Assembly (NCBI GenBank): GCA_947247005.1
Contig: OX365944.1
Span: 4,848,501-4,912,500, forward strand
DNA from: Spisula solida
Taxonomy: Eukaryota > Mollusca > Bivalvia > Venerida > Mactridae
DNA length: 64,000 nt
Direction of reading: 5' to 3'
The position numbers and the translations under genes were made by a program. Below, piece by piece: positions 24,395 to 35,695 of the stretch; position 1 is the first letter of the stretch, and every line of letters starts with the position of its first letter. The notes below the pieces were generated by a model that searched no databases, was not told the DNA's origin, and saw only the letters and a program-made list of their open reading frames with translations.

Positions 24395-24786
24395 CTGACT
24401 TAGAATTAGAAGGTTGTTAGTACTACGTTAAACCACAGGAATTTGAAATTCCATCAATAAAATATTATAGCAGTCGATCTGATCAAAATCGCTCTATACG
24501 TATATATAATCCTGAAGGATCATATATACGTACATGTATATCTAGCGATTTTGATTAGACCGACTGCTATGATATTTTATGTATATAATTTCAAATTCCT
24601 GTGGTACGACCTTATAAGACTCATGCATATGCTTTTCTTATGAGTCTATTTTCATAAAATCGGAAGTGGTCATGTTGACCAAACATAAGTTTAAAAAGCT
24701 TGTTTAAGAGTAGTTTTCAGACATTTATTTCTTGTTTTTTTTCAAAATATTGATTGTGTACGTACGACCTTCTTATTCTAAGTCAG
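24395..24786. mobile_element. MITE family M1, copy 1, with an internal palindrome
   Basis: The terminal repeats are CTGACTTAGAATTAGAAGG and its near complement. The interior shares TAGTTTTCAGACATTT and CAAAATATTGATT with copy 2 (27586-27803) and a remnant at 47160-47275. A near-perfect palindrome (24431-24605) around CAGTCGATCTGATCAAAATC lies inside this copy only, so it probably arrived later. Confidence 0.7.
24431..24605. repeat. Near-perfect palindrome, arms of about 85 bp
   Basis: ACCACAGGAATTTGAAATT at the left end is complemented by AATTTCAAATTCCTGTGGT at the right end. The centre is ATATATAATCCTGAAGGATC-like. The arms match along most of their length. Confidence 0.9.
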
Positions 24787-25776
24787 CTTCATGTAGTTCT
24801 AATTGTATAAGTCAACCAGAAGCATAATGTAATACTCCTTCATGTGGTGCTAATAATCAAATATCTACAAATACATATAATGGAAAGATGAACCAAATAT
24901 CACAATATCTCGCGACAGTCTTCTGAAATCACGCGAAAAATCATTTGTTTTTAATATCTTCTATCTCCTGTTTTAATGTACATACAGGCAAATACTAAGC
25001 TTATGCAATAGGTCTATTATCCAGCTGTAAAATTATACATAATTTATTGAAATCAGTCAAGGAATAAAACAGGAGTTCGCAAAGAGCCAGACCTACTCTC
25101 ATTTTAATGGAAATTTCAAGTTTATCAGAAAATACCCGATTGCCTCATTCAAATAATAATTTTCTGAATTCTATAAGAGGTAGACAAAAACAAAAGTTAC
25201 CTTATGTCGTAGAAGAATTTTTGCTCGTCAAAGAGAGACATTGGTCATTAAAAAAGGATGACAAACAATGTTTTGCGCAAAATAACAGAATCTGCTGCAT
25301 GCTGATTTGCTTTTTCTCCCAGTTTTCAATTGAGTGTCCAATTGAGTGTCCAATTGGGTGTATTTTAGATCTGTGTAACAATCTGCTACAGAAATGACTC
25401 AATTATTTACAAGCAGTATATGAGGTTATCTCACAATTACCGGAAAATAGTACAATAACTGCAATACTGCGCAGGAATAGAGTGCGAAAACTGCAATACT
25501 GCATTGGATAAGAGTGCGATAACTGCAATAACTGCAATACTTCTCACGAAAAGAGTGTGATTAATGCAATACTGCACAGAAAGAGGGTGCGATAACTCCA
25601 ATACTGCACAGTATATGTCTTATTTTATCACCACATCATCGCCTTCAGTTAAACTATGACACAAAACAGACAAAGAACAATGCCTTATCTACACCCTCGA
25701 CTAAATAATATTACTTTTCGTTGTTCAGCTTCAATTGAAATAATGTTATGGGATTGACAATGAAAGTTGCATACCC
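24787..25776. other. AT-rich DNA with degenerate GATAACTGCAATACTGC repeats
   Basis: Between 25440 and 25610 the phrase GTGCGATAACTGCAATACTGC recurs imperfectly about every 40 bp. A related copy is near 50340. No gene recognised. Confidence 0.5.
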
Positions 25777-26785
25777 TAAATAAACTGAGGTCAAATAAAA
25801 ACGCTACGATGAAAAAGTGAATAACTTTTCTATTTTTCAAAATATTCCAGTGATTATCGACAGCTACGAACGCGCCTTACGAAGCGAAAAAATAATCCCG
25901 TTCGTGTTCCGATGTGCCTTGGTATGGTACAACGCACGATTCGCACGTGCGTCCCGTGCGTCCCGTGCTCCTTTATCAGGAAGTATTTACGGTCGACAAA
26001 AACGAAGTTACGTGCTGAAGTTGGTTTATACACGGAAATTTTGAAATTGAAAGCATTTTAAATGCAACGACTAAAAAGGGAAAATCGAGCTTGGATTTTT
26101 TAAAAGCTGGAAAGTTGAATTTCGCAAATTTCTTCGTTCGACGTTTGTTGCTTCAAAATCCACTATCGCAGGATTAATTCAACGCGTAAATACCACTAGG
26201 AGCTTATCAGATAGGTCTTGCTCAGATGCGCCGCGTATGACCTATGTACGCCAAGACTTTATATCCGTTAACGTCACCTGCGTGTCCGCTTGACAACGTC
26301 ACATTTGACTTTTTATCATTTGAAATGTAATTGTGGTCGGACTGTGATAGTTTACAATAACCAGCATTTTTCCTGGAATACATTCATATGGAACAAACGT
26401 GGGACGTCCTTGATAGCCGTTTACGTCAGTTTTAACATCATCTACGAAACGTTCAGCCATTACAAACTCTTAACTTTAGGCATGGGTACGCTATCTCAAG
26501 TTACGTTCTGTTTAACTTGTGTGGATCAATTAGGCGAAGATTGCCAGCAGTTGTTGCAGGACATGGAGGGCATACGCGATACTGATATTTTGAGTAAGGT
26601 AATGTTTTTGTATCGCACTTTTGAACATTTCAATGGCGAGAACATCAAATCAAAATTTGCAGACATGTTTGCACATGTTTATATTTTTGTCTTTGAGAAG
26701 AAATTATATTGTTACTATCCTAACGTATGAAATATCTGAACATATAGGTAGGTGTGGCGTTTCTTTTTGACGTTAGTATAGTAAC
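25777..26785 (+). mobile_element. Internally deleted Tc1-like transposon, copy 1
   Basis: The ends resemble CTGACGTCAAAAARAAACG in inverted orientation (CTGAGGTCAAATAAAAACG on the left; right end complement CTAACGTCAAAAAGAAACG). In pieces and shifting frames, the interior matches both ends of a Tc1 transposase: a helix-turn-helix region near 26090-26260 and a C-terminal part near 26390-26600 that still reads EQTWDVLDSRLRQF. The catalytic DDE middle is missing. Copy 2 at 54611-55562 has the same architecture. Confidence 0.75.
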
Positions 26786-27444
26786 TGCGTACACATGCAA
26801 CTAAATACTATGATACACGTATAACAATCGTAAAACATTCACTAGTTAGTGTGTTATGGCATAAAATCGTTCAAATAATGATTGTTTGATATACAATATA
26901 TCATTTTTTGTATAAGACACCAACCGAAAAATCAATAAGGCGGCCAAAATCAAAGATGGCCACCAATATGGCCGCTTATTAGAGGAGACTTTAATGAAAC
27001 ACTTACCCAATGACATTTAATGTTGAAAGTGATACAAAAGTTTGTTTTCATATTAGTCGTACTCATCAGACACACTGAGTAAGCAAGATAAAGCATCTTC
27101 AAAAATGCGGGCCACAATTCAAGCTGGCCGACAGTGTTGATTCTATATGTTGTGTTTCATGCTCTTTTTAGAGTACAGGAATGTAAAAGGGTAATGGGCG
27201 AGCATTTGTCTTTTTTCTTCGTTTTTTCAATATTTAAAATCTTAAGACAATATTGCAAATACGACATTTGCTATGCCAATTATTTCTATACCCCTTCACT
27301 ATTAGGCTGATAAAACGACTGATATTTTAGCTAGAATATCATGCTGATAAGCTAAACCCTTTCCATCTCTATCTTGTAGTCATGTTCCTTGCTTTGCATG
27401 GCGTAGGTAAAACTTGAAAGTCACCAACAATATCACATGTCGCT
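26786..27444. other. Region 3' of the opsin gene
   Basis: Downstream of the opsin stop on the minus strand. I see no AATAAA on the minus strand in the first few hundred bases, so the 3' end of the transcript is not placed. Repeated ATGGCCRCC phrases occur near 26940-26975. Confidence 0.4.
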
Positions 27445-27558
27445 TCAACAATCTACATTTGTTGGTCCTGCATCTGTAATATTGGAATCAACGATAACAG
27501 ACACGGTCTGGATGGTAGTTTTGTCAACGTTGGTCTCCGCAGCTGTAACCTGGTTTTT
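27445..27558 (-). CDS. Opsin exon 4: C-terminal tail and stop
   Basis: Minus-strand exon following a strong acceptor (TTTTGATTTTCAG). It opens in phase 0, the phase in which exon 3 ends, and encodes 37 residues beginning KNQVTAAETNVDKTT, with a TGA at 27445-27447. It is Thr/Ser/Val-rich with no membrane segment, as expected for the cytoplasmic tail of a G-protein-coupled receptor, where kinases and arrestin act. Including it makes the coding sum 1182 nt, an exact multiple of three, and gives a 393-residue protein, a normal opsin length. Such tails are poorly conserved, so homology cannot confirm it by eye; the evidence is the acceptor, the phase and the stop. The alternative is that exon 3 reads through its donor and ends at 33283. 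Confidence 0.7.
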   Translation of the reverse strand, partial: KNQVTAAETNVDKTTIQTVSVIVDSNITDAGPTNVDC

Positions 27559-27585
27559 CTGAAAATCAAAATGTGTAGAAAAACA

Positions 27586-27803
27586 TAATTCGCTGGCTTA
27601 GAATTAGAACCTGATAAGACTCATGCATATTTGAAATTTGCACCTCAAGGCGCTTCTTATGAGCCTATTTTCATATTGACCAAACTGAAGTTTAAAAAGC
27701 TTGTTTTTCCATAAGTAAACAGTAGTTTTCAGACATTTTGTTCTTGTTTTCTCAAAATATTGATTTTGTTCTTACGACCTTCTAATTCTAAGCCAGCGAA
27801 TTA
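27586..27803. mobile_element. MITE family M1, copy 2
   Basis: Perfect 24-bp terminal inverted repeats containing GCTGGCTTAGAATTAGAA. The interior is shared with copy 1. It begins 27 bp from the acceptor of opsin exon 4 and so lies in intron 3. Confidence 0.85.
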
Positions 27804-28675
27804 TACCGTAAAGACAATTGGCAAAACTAGCACATTCTGAAACTTTACGCACATCTTCTTCAAATTCTATGAAATACTGTTAAACTAAATTTAATGCTGC
27901 GTATATGTTAATGCGTTTAACTCGATATACAATATGGTTAGGGTAATGTGAGAGTAACGTTTGATTTTGTGTGTGGTCAAAATATTACCATCATTGTCTG
28001 AACAGATAAAGCTAATACACAGCATTGAATCTTGAAATTACAGACGTCTGTATAAGCCTAAATATAATTTTGGTTGTATACCGTAATAGTGGACTCGATC
28101 ACTGCGTCACTCCTATATTGTTATCTAAACTAGGCAATATGACCGACTTTGTAGTTTAAGATATGCTGTAAATTCAGATCAAGGACATACGTAGAGTTGA
28201 ACAAGCGGTACAATTAACACAGCAGAAAAAAACAGTATAAGCCGGAGTCTCGCGGGAAAAATAATGAAGACTTGAATCGTTTGTTTGTAAAGAATCAATG
28301 ACTTCGTGACCGTAAATTCACAAATGATCATCAAAACTAGACGCTGGAAGGAAATGATGGAAACCGAACTAGTTATTAAACGGTATTATGTCGACATTTG
28401 AAGTCAAACTAGCGGTGAATTCATAAATTGGAAACAAAACGAGAAAATCACAGGTCCATTAAAACCAGTGATTTCAGTACGTGTAAGCCAAACATATATA
28501 ACCTTACGCCTTATCCAGGGAGACCATTCTTGATAATTCTCATTGAACCTTATTAGCGCATGTTTAATGTTTTATAGTATTGTGTTATAACATAATCAGT
28601 AGCTCATTTAATAGAGTATTTGCAAGGTAAACAGGATTCTCTGGGTTAGAGTCCGGTTGTTTTATGATTTGTTGT
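27804..28675. other. Intron 3 sequence without recognised features
   Basis: AT-rich; no exon-like frame with splice signals, tandem array or terminal repeat that I can support. Confidence 0.5.
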
Positions 28676-29135
28676 AGGGCCGGGACGATTTCAATATTTT
28701 GAAACCGGCTAATCATTGGTATGAAATCGAATCGAACCGGTTAACCGGCCGCCATATGGAAAATTATGATTTCTTTCATGACGACCATATCAAGGTACTT
28801 TCAGCAGCAGAATTAAAGTGTATTTATTTAATCCGCCGAGGTATACAATACCAAAAAAAGATTTGTATGTTAAATATGATCATATACAATGTATGTATTA
28901 ATGTATCACATGCTACCCAAACACGCCAAGTTAGATTGCTTGTGTATGTGTCGATCAACACATTCTGGCATGTATTGTAGTCAAAAATATATTGTATGCA
29001 TGCGGTAACATACAATTTATTGAAATTGTAGTATGTGTATTGTTTTAGAACGATTAGCGGTTTTGCAAAAATGAAACCGATTTCACATCGTAATGGAATC
29101 GTATCCGATTAACCGAGTAATCGTCCCGATCCTCA
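28676..29135. mobile_element. hAT-type MITE
   Basis: The 460-bp element is flanked by an exact 8-bp duplication, TTTGTTGT (28668-28675 and 29136-29143). Its ends are AGGGCCGGGACGATT and, reverse-complemented, TGAGGATCGGGACGATT. The 8-bp target duplication and GGGACGATT ends fit the hAT superfamily. CCGGTTAACCGG-type subterminal motifs are present and no transposase is encoded. Confidence 0.85.
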
Positions 29136-30109
29136 TTTGTTGTCACCACATGGTTCAAACGGCGCACAACGTGGTGTATATAGTCCATGGGCCAGTTGGG
29201 TAAACCCTCCCCCTCTAGGGAATTTCGAACGCTATATTTTTCTGAAAGCCTATGATCAGTAGATTATTTTTCCAAAGTCTGCACTTTGGCCGTTGGGCGT
29301 TAAGATTTTTTGGGGTAAAACGTTAAAAATATGAACCAAAGTGTGAATTTCTGGAATTGGTTAATTACTATCACACTTATTAAGTTATTTTGTAATTAAA
29401 CACTTTCATGGGTTGATATTAACTCATAGTTTAAGTCTGCAAAATTTTAGTCCCGTGTTATTATCCGAAATGGGATATTTTTGGGGTAAAACATTAAAAC
29501 ATACATGAAAAAGTGCAAATTTTGAGAATCGGTACACTTTAATGGCAGAATACAGTGTCATGGATATAATTGTTTTGGTAATTATGAAAGGCTTTGACCT
29601 ACTAATACTTTTCCAAAAGTCTGCACTTCAGACATTGGGACGTTCAGCAGGAAAAGCAAAAATAAAATTATCCCCCCTGCTTTTAAATAGTGTACAAATG
29701 GTAACGATGTATTCACTTAACTATGCTATAACCCATTGTGCCTTACTGTATTTTAATTGCAATTGTGAATACAATTAAAGGCATATTCCCAAAATGTATT
29801 TTAACATTTAAATGCACAACAGGTGGGTCAATTATGTAAAATGGCCATCAAAATGACCGCCAAAATGGCCGCCAAAATGATTAAAATATTGAAAACAGCC
29901 GTTCTACTTATTTACAAGTACGTACAATATGATTTTGAAATATATTTCCATTTTTCACTCTGTTTGCAATGTATGTTATAGTTGGCTTCAGTAATATATG
30001 TATGGATTGTGTTTAATTATATTTATTTTACAAGAGTGGGTGGGGTAAATAAACATTCAATTTTTTCAAATGTTATTGTACAGCTATTCCTTGTGACACA
30101 ATGACTGTG

Positions 30110-32585
30110 TCAGGAATGGCTGTTCTGGGTGGTTGTGAGTATCCAAGAGGACCAGGAATCTCTGTACCTTGTTGTTGCCAGTACATATAGTGCAATAAAT
30201 GAGATACCACATGATAGTGCACATCCTATAAGAGCATGGATGTGTGTACCTAGTGATTGTGAGTATCCAGTAGTACTGTCTGCTCATGGTGTGTGTGAGT
30301 ACCCTACAGCACAAGAAATACATGAACCTAGTGGTATAGAGTACTCTCTAATGGATGCACCTAGTGGTAATGAGTACCAAATACAACCAAGTATGCATAA
30401 ACACGGTGGTTGTTGGTACCCATTAGGACTAGGAATGGATGTACCTAATGGTTATGAGTACCTAATAAGACTAGGAGTTTATGTGCAAGTTGGTCGTGAA
30501 TACATACATGGACTAGGAATGATTTACCCAGTGTTTATGATTGGATTGCCTAACAAGACCAGGAATGTTCTACTTAGGCACTAAGTAGTCAATATGACGA
30601 AGAATGGGTGCTCCTAATGGTTGTCTGTACCCAACAAGACCAATAATGTATGTACCTAGTGTTTGAGAGTGCTTAATTTGACCAGGAATGGTTGTACATG
30701 AAGTACATAACAGGATTCGGAAAAGTGGCTATGCATACCAAATTAGACCATGAATGTTTGTACATGTAAAGCTAGTAAATGATGGTAGTGAGTACCCAAT
30801 AGGACCTATAACGGTTGTGTATTGTAGCTGCAAGTACTTTATCACACTACTTATGCATGTACATGGTGGTTACGGGTACCCACTTAGACTAGGAATGTAT
30901 GTATCCAATGGTTATGAGTACCTAATAAAGTCAGGACTGTCTGTACATCGTGGTAACCATGACCCAATCGGACAAAAAATGACCGCACCTAGTGGTTGTT
31001 AGTACCTAATCCGTCTGCAATCATCTGTACATTGTGGTTTGGAATATCCAATAGGACAAGGAATGCATGGGACATGATAGTCGTGGGTACCCTCTAGGAC
31101 TTGAAATAAATGTACCTAGTCGATATGCGTATCTAATAAGACCATGCTTCATGTACATGGGGTTAGTGATTACCCATTCTGAAAAAAATGGTCACAGCTG
31201 AGGGTTAGGCATGCTCACTGCTCAATTATAAAAACCAGGAATGTCTCTACATGGTGTCAATAGGACAAGGAATGGGTGATCCCAATAGTTGTCTGTACTC
31301 AATAAGACCAATAATGTATGTAACTAGTGGTTGTGAGATGTCTTAACATGGAATGTCTGTTAATCGTGGTTATTGGTACCAAATACGACCAGGAATGTAT
31401 GTATATGCATGGTAGTCAGTACCCACAAGGACCAATAATGGCTGCGTATAGTGGTTATGAGGACTCGACCATTCCACTTATGCATGAACGTAGTGGTTGT
31501 AAGTACCCACTAGGACTACGAATGTATGCATCTAGTGGTTATGTATCCCTGATAGGGCCAGGACTGTCTGTAGATGTTGGTAGCAGTGACCAAATAGAAC
31601 AACATATGACCGCACCTAGTGGTTGTTAGTGCCCAACCCAGCCACAAATGTCTGTACATTGTCGTTTTGTGTAATTAATAGGACCAGGCATGGCTGTACA
31701 TGGTAGTAGGGGTACCCACTATGACCAGGATTGTATGTATGAGTATCCAATAAGAACATGACGGTCTGTATACGGGGGTAGTGATTACCCAATAGGACAA
31801 CAAATGGTCGCACCTAGTAGTTGGTAGTTCCCAATCCGACAACTGAGTTTGTACATGAAAGTTTCGAGTAACACATAATGTTATGAGTGCTCAATAAGAC
31901 CAAGCATGTCTCCACATGGCGCGCCTAAGTTGTCAATTCATGATCGGCAGTATCCAACAAGAATATCTGAACCTAGTGGTAATGAGTATCCTATACGACC
32001 TGCAATGTATGTACATGGTGGAAATGAGTACCCAATTGCACCTATAATGCCTGTATACGGTGGTTTTGAGTACCAAATAGGTCCAGAAATGTCTGTATAT
32101 GGAGTTCAAGTCCCCACTAGGACTGGGCATGTATGTACTTCAATAAGCAGTTACGAGTACCAAATAAGAACATGGAAAGTGCGACTACCCATTGAGACGA
32201 GGAATGAATGTACATACTAGTGGTTATGAGTAACCAGTCTGACCAGCAATATCTGTATAGGTATGGTGGTTTTGAATATCAAATAGAACTAGGAATCATA
32301 TTGGCTATGCGTATCAAATTAGACTAGGACTGTTTGTGCATGATGGAAGATAACACCCGATAGGACAACTGGTGTCTGTATAGGGTAGTTTTTGAGTACT
32401 AAATAGAACCAATATTACATGTAATGGTTGGTCGTGTGTACCAATTAGGACTAGGTATGGATGTACCTAGTGGTTTAATAATAATGTACCCAACAGGACC
32501 AGAACTGCCTATATATGGTTAGAATGTAATTTTGAATACCCATTAGGACTAGGCATGTCTGTACCCGATGGTCGTAAGTTACAAC
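30110..32585 (+). repeat. Degenerate 42-bp tandem array, about 59 units
   Basis: The consensus resembles ATGTATGTACATGGTGGTTA, then TGAGTACCCAATAAGACCAGGA. Units are well diverged, with indels. In the plus strand the unit reads MYVHGGYEYPIRPG. Open stretches of 82-151 residues occur at 30129-30584, 30754-31002, 31327-31629 and 31906-32220, the last three in the same absolute frame. No start context, signal peptide or splice structure supports a gene, so I annotate it as a satellite. Confidence 0.85.
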
Positions 32586-33257
32586 TAGTACACCAATTCC
32601 CCTACATCACACTTTCCATTTATTATTTTTGTAATTTTCCCCCAATGTATCTCATCTGGCAATATATATTTGAAATCTTAAACTGCATGTTACTACAAAC
32701 TTATCACATTAATATTATTTAGTTCCAAAAAAATTATCATAGGAATGGTTTTATTGCAATATACAGATTCCTAATATTCCCACTTTTCGGTTTATATTTT
32801 TTATGTTTTACCCAAAAAAGATCACACTTTGCGTAATAACATGGCTTTAATTTTTTTGCATTCTGAAACTGCACTATAATATCTTTCAATCAGAGTATTT
32901 TTGTATAAAAAAATAATAAATGCCAATGCAGTCCACAGATTCCAAAAATTCGCACTTTTCACTTATAATTTTTAGCGTTTTACCCAAAAAAGCTATTTTG
33001 CACAATAGCAGCACTCTGATTGATTTTTTCAGTCTAGATAGGACAGGTTTATATCTACCTGTTGCAGGGATTTATTTTAAAATAAAATAATAAATAAAAT
33101 TGTAGTTAACCAATTCCAAAAAATCGTACAGTTCGTTTATATTTTTTGATGTTTAACCCCAAAAAATCTTAACGCCCCAATGGCCAAAGTGCAGATTTTA
33201 GGAAAATACTCCAGGGACCATATGCTTTCAGAAAAATATAGTGACCAAAATTCCCTA

Positions 33258-33270
33258 GGGGGGGGGGGGG
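33258..33270 (+). repeat. Run of 13 G
   Basis: A homopolymer inside the right arm of the 4.1-kb element, where the left arm has a C-rich CCCTCCCCCTC. Confidence 0.9.
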
Positions 33271-33330
33271 TCTATTGGTGGCTCATGGACTAATAGTATA
33301 GAATAATATATAGAGAAATAACAGACAAAC

Positions 33331-33614
33331 CTGTGCGACTGTTTTGTCATTCAATTCAGTATCCTTAGATGATTGTTCCTGTGCTTCTTCTCTCTTCACT
33401 AACGAATCTCGGAGACCGGAACATGGCAAGTTGGCATAAAATGCTTGACGAAACTGCTTGTTAGTAGCGACATAGATTATGGGGTTCCACACCACTTCAG
33501 ATTTGGCTGCTACAGCAGGGAGAGTAGTCAAAATGAGAGGAATTGAGTGTGGGTCTCCAAACGCTTGTATGAATGATACCACGGAGTACGGGATCCAGCA
33601 ACACCAGTAAACTC
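33331..33614 (-). CDS. Opsin exon 3: TM6-TM7, retinal lysine and helix 8
   Basis: Minus-strand exon entered after CTATTTAAG in phase 1 and left at CACAG|GTTTGT in phase 0. In the spliced protein it carries the TM6 signature CCWIPY (266-271; Trp268 is equivalent to rhodopsin 265), the retinal Schiff-base lysine Lys299 (equivalent to 296) in PAVAAKSEVVWNPIIYV, the NPIIY motif (305-309) and NKQFR (313-317) at the start of helix 8. All align without gaps. Glu301 takes the place of rhodopsin Ser298. The donor is imperfect; without splicing the frame would add VCLLFLYILFYTISP and stop at 33283, inside the adjacent transposon's arm, which makes splicing the better reading. A membrane-proximal CSGL could be a palmitoylation site. 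Confidence 0.92.
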
Positions 33615-34289
33615 CTTAAATAGAACATATTTATGGGTAACATACGGAATACTAATAGATCCACACACAATATCGCTCCACCTAGTTGTAGGAAACTCAG
33701 AACAAATGGTTAAAGTACAAAAAGGATATGTACCATAACATAAGTGAATGTATCGGATATTTTTTTAGAGTATCGGTCAACATTGTGACGACACCACTCA
33801 TTAACTCGCAATGCCCAAGTGTACGGTATACCACGTGAACATGTTCCCTTAGAGATTGGATATATCAATATTAAGTTGATATTGATAAGGTCGATTGTGA
33901 ACAAGCTCTAGGATTTAATTAATTACTTTAGTCCAGATAATTTGACACGACTCTCGACCTTCTATTAGCATAATTTATCGGTTGATATATTGTCGATATT
34001 TATTATGTTTCTTAAGCGGGAAGTATCACGAAGACACACGGGGTTCAATACCAACACAAATCTAAAGGACCGATATTGCACGATTTGCTCGCGGAAATTT
34101 ATATATTCAACGCAATAGCCTTGTAATATACATTTTTATTATATAACTGGCACTGTATTGTCACGAATACAGGCCAAATCGCACAGTAAATACAACACGA
34201 CCGGTTGCATTTTCCGTATCATACATGTCTGGTTTTCCGAATCCGTATCATGCCTGCCTGACGTGTTATATGCCAAACATTATGTCAAA
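33615..34289. repeat. Intron 2 sequence with a dispersed repeat
   Basis: The stretch 33930-34130 (GACTCTCGACCTTCTAT..., TAAAGGACYGATATTGCACG, ATTTGCTCGCGG) has a diverged copy at 46255-46445, close to exon 2. A related fragment is near 50905. No coding content. Confidence 0.6.
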
Positions 34290-34444
34290 TCAATGACGTC
34301 ACGATGTAAACATTTACCTTTTTATGAATGAACGTCGCGTTATATGCCGAAAATATGTCGACGTTCATGACGTCAATGTATACACATTAAACGCATTTTC
34401 GCGCGTAAAAGCGCTTTTTTCACTTTTGTGGAAATATAATAAAA

Positions 34445-34601
34445 GGAATATCACTGCAGTTGTGTTGATCCGTTAAGCCGTATTACCTCTCGTTGCTTGC
34501 ACCATACCGCATCACGCTCGACCTAACGGTCTTGCGAGATACGGCATTACAAGCAACTCGAGGTAATACGGCCCAACGGATCAACACTGTAGTGATATTC
34601 C
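34445..34601. repeat. Long hairpin, arms of about 68 bp
   Basis: GGAATATCACTGCAG and TGTTGATCCGTT...GCCGTATTACCTC on the left are complemented on the right with few mismatches. The loop contains CGCTCGACCTAACGGTC. Confidence 0.9.
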
Positions 34602-34835
34602 GTATGTATTGTTGAAATAGATCGCATTTGCTTCTGTAGACAACTGAATATTAATCTAATCGAATCAATAAACAGAAACGCTACGCAAAAGAAATTAACG
34701 TAAAACATCGCGCTCTACGGCGCTGTCACATTTCATGACGTCATGAAAAACAAGACGTAAATTTCATTGAAAAAAAGATAAATATTCGCGGGAGATACAT
34801 GTATATAAAACAGCCGAAATTCAACCGTGATATAG

Positions 34836-34979
34836 AGAATAATAGGTTAGTGCCGTGGATGAAAAAGTTTATCTGGCAAGGCGGAGGAATTTATCGGGTG
34901 AGCCGTAGGCGAATCCGATAATTTCCACAGCCGAGCCGGATAAACGTTTACTTCATTCACGGCACTAACCTATTATTCT
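34836..34979. repeat. Long hairpin, arms of about 42 bp
   Basis: AGAATAATAGGTTAGTGCCG on the left is matched exactly by its complement at the right end. The centre is GC-richer (GGGTGAGCCGTAGGCGAATC) and only partly complementary. Confidence 0.9.
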
Positions 34980-35384
34980 ATTTAGCCAGTCGCTTGATCT
35001 GCTCAGTGAGGGGATCAAACTCGGAACTATATTGTTACTCTTTCATTAACTAGCGCGCAACGTCACGTTCGTTCAGTGACGTCACGATAAACAACGACGT
35101 CGGACATCTTGATAGACGTCGTGTACACGCAGGTAAGTCGAAAAAAATAACCGATCAACCACCAGCTCATTTAGGATAGGAAAACCTCACCCTCGAGCAC
35201 GGAATTGCAACCGGCGACTCTCATATAAGAAGAAGTCCATCAGATCACGTGGTAAGGTGACGGATTATCACTAGTCACATGTGATTATAGATTATAGATT
35301 TTGCCGGAAGTGACTGGATAAATACCGTTCATTTGATGACGATACTGTTATGCGTTTATATGGAGAAACATACTGACAGTGTAA

Positions 35385-35480
35385 GGATCACGCATAAAGA
35401 TAAGGGTCAGGTCAATTTCTCCGTGCTTTACCAACATCCTGATATTATCAATCGCCACGAGGTTATGGGAAAAGAGAAAT
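35385..35480 (+). repeat. Dispersed repeat fragment
   Basis: CGCATAAAGATAAGGGTCAGG and ATCGCCACGAGGTTATG are related to 46448-46490 and 46930-46955 near exon 2. The 88-residue frame over it has no recognised product. Confidence 0.45.
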
Positions 35481-35695
35481 CTGATGACCCTGTTACACAA
35501 CAACAATTATTTGTACAAACCTGCACACGCGATCAATTATCGGTATTTAACTGGACAGTAGACAGACACATATCAATTAAGTGGTTTAATCAAAATTAAT
35601 GTGTTGCCTATAGTCTATACAACACTCATGTCTCATCAGTAAATGAGTAAAGGTCAACGCCGCGGGATCAATTACTCCGAATTGATACATTACAG

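Larger units (their letters stand above)
29183..33290. mobile_element. 4.1-kb TA-flanked inverted-repeat element with a satellite core
   Basis: The ends GTCCATGGGCC and GGCTCATGGAC are inverted and flanked by TA (29181-29182 and 33291-33292). Inverted similarity extends about 600 bp inward on each side, including TTTTTCTGAAAGC and CTGCACTTTGGCC. Within the arms, blocks with TTTTGGGGTAAAACGTTAAA recur at about 170-bp spacing. The centre (about 30110-32585) is a degenerate 42-bp array. No transposase is seen. It sits in opsin intron 3, 40 bp from the exon 3 donor. Confidence 0.8.
34294..35084. promoter_or_regulatory. Four TGACGTCA octamers around two hairpins
   Basis: Exact TGACGTCA (consensus CRE, bound by CREB/ATF-type bZIP proteins) occurs at 34294, 34368, 34736 and 35077. 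The last two lie almost symmetrically, 92 and 97 bp outside the hairpin at 34836-34979, so they are probably parts of a foldback element. Regulatory function is not shown. Confidence 0.5.

Noticed and set aside
25107..25397. 96-residue plus-strand frame
   Set aside because: No recognisable domain, codon pattern or splice context; likely chance in AT-rich DNA.
30129..32220. A Gly/Tyr-rich structural or neuropeptide-precursor gene
   Set aside because: Frames are broken by stops and shifts, have no signal peptide or splice structure, and lie inside an inverted-repeat element.
33283..33330. Exon 3 extension VCLLFLYILFYTISP as the true opsin C-terminus
   Set aside because: It enters the transposon's terminal repeat and ignores a donor in the right phase for exon 4; kept only as a possible isoform.
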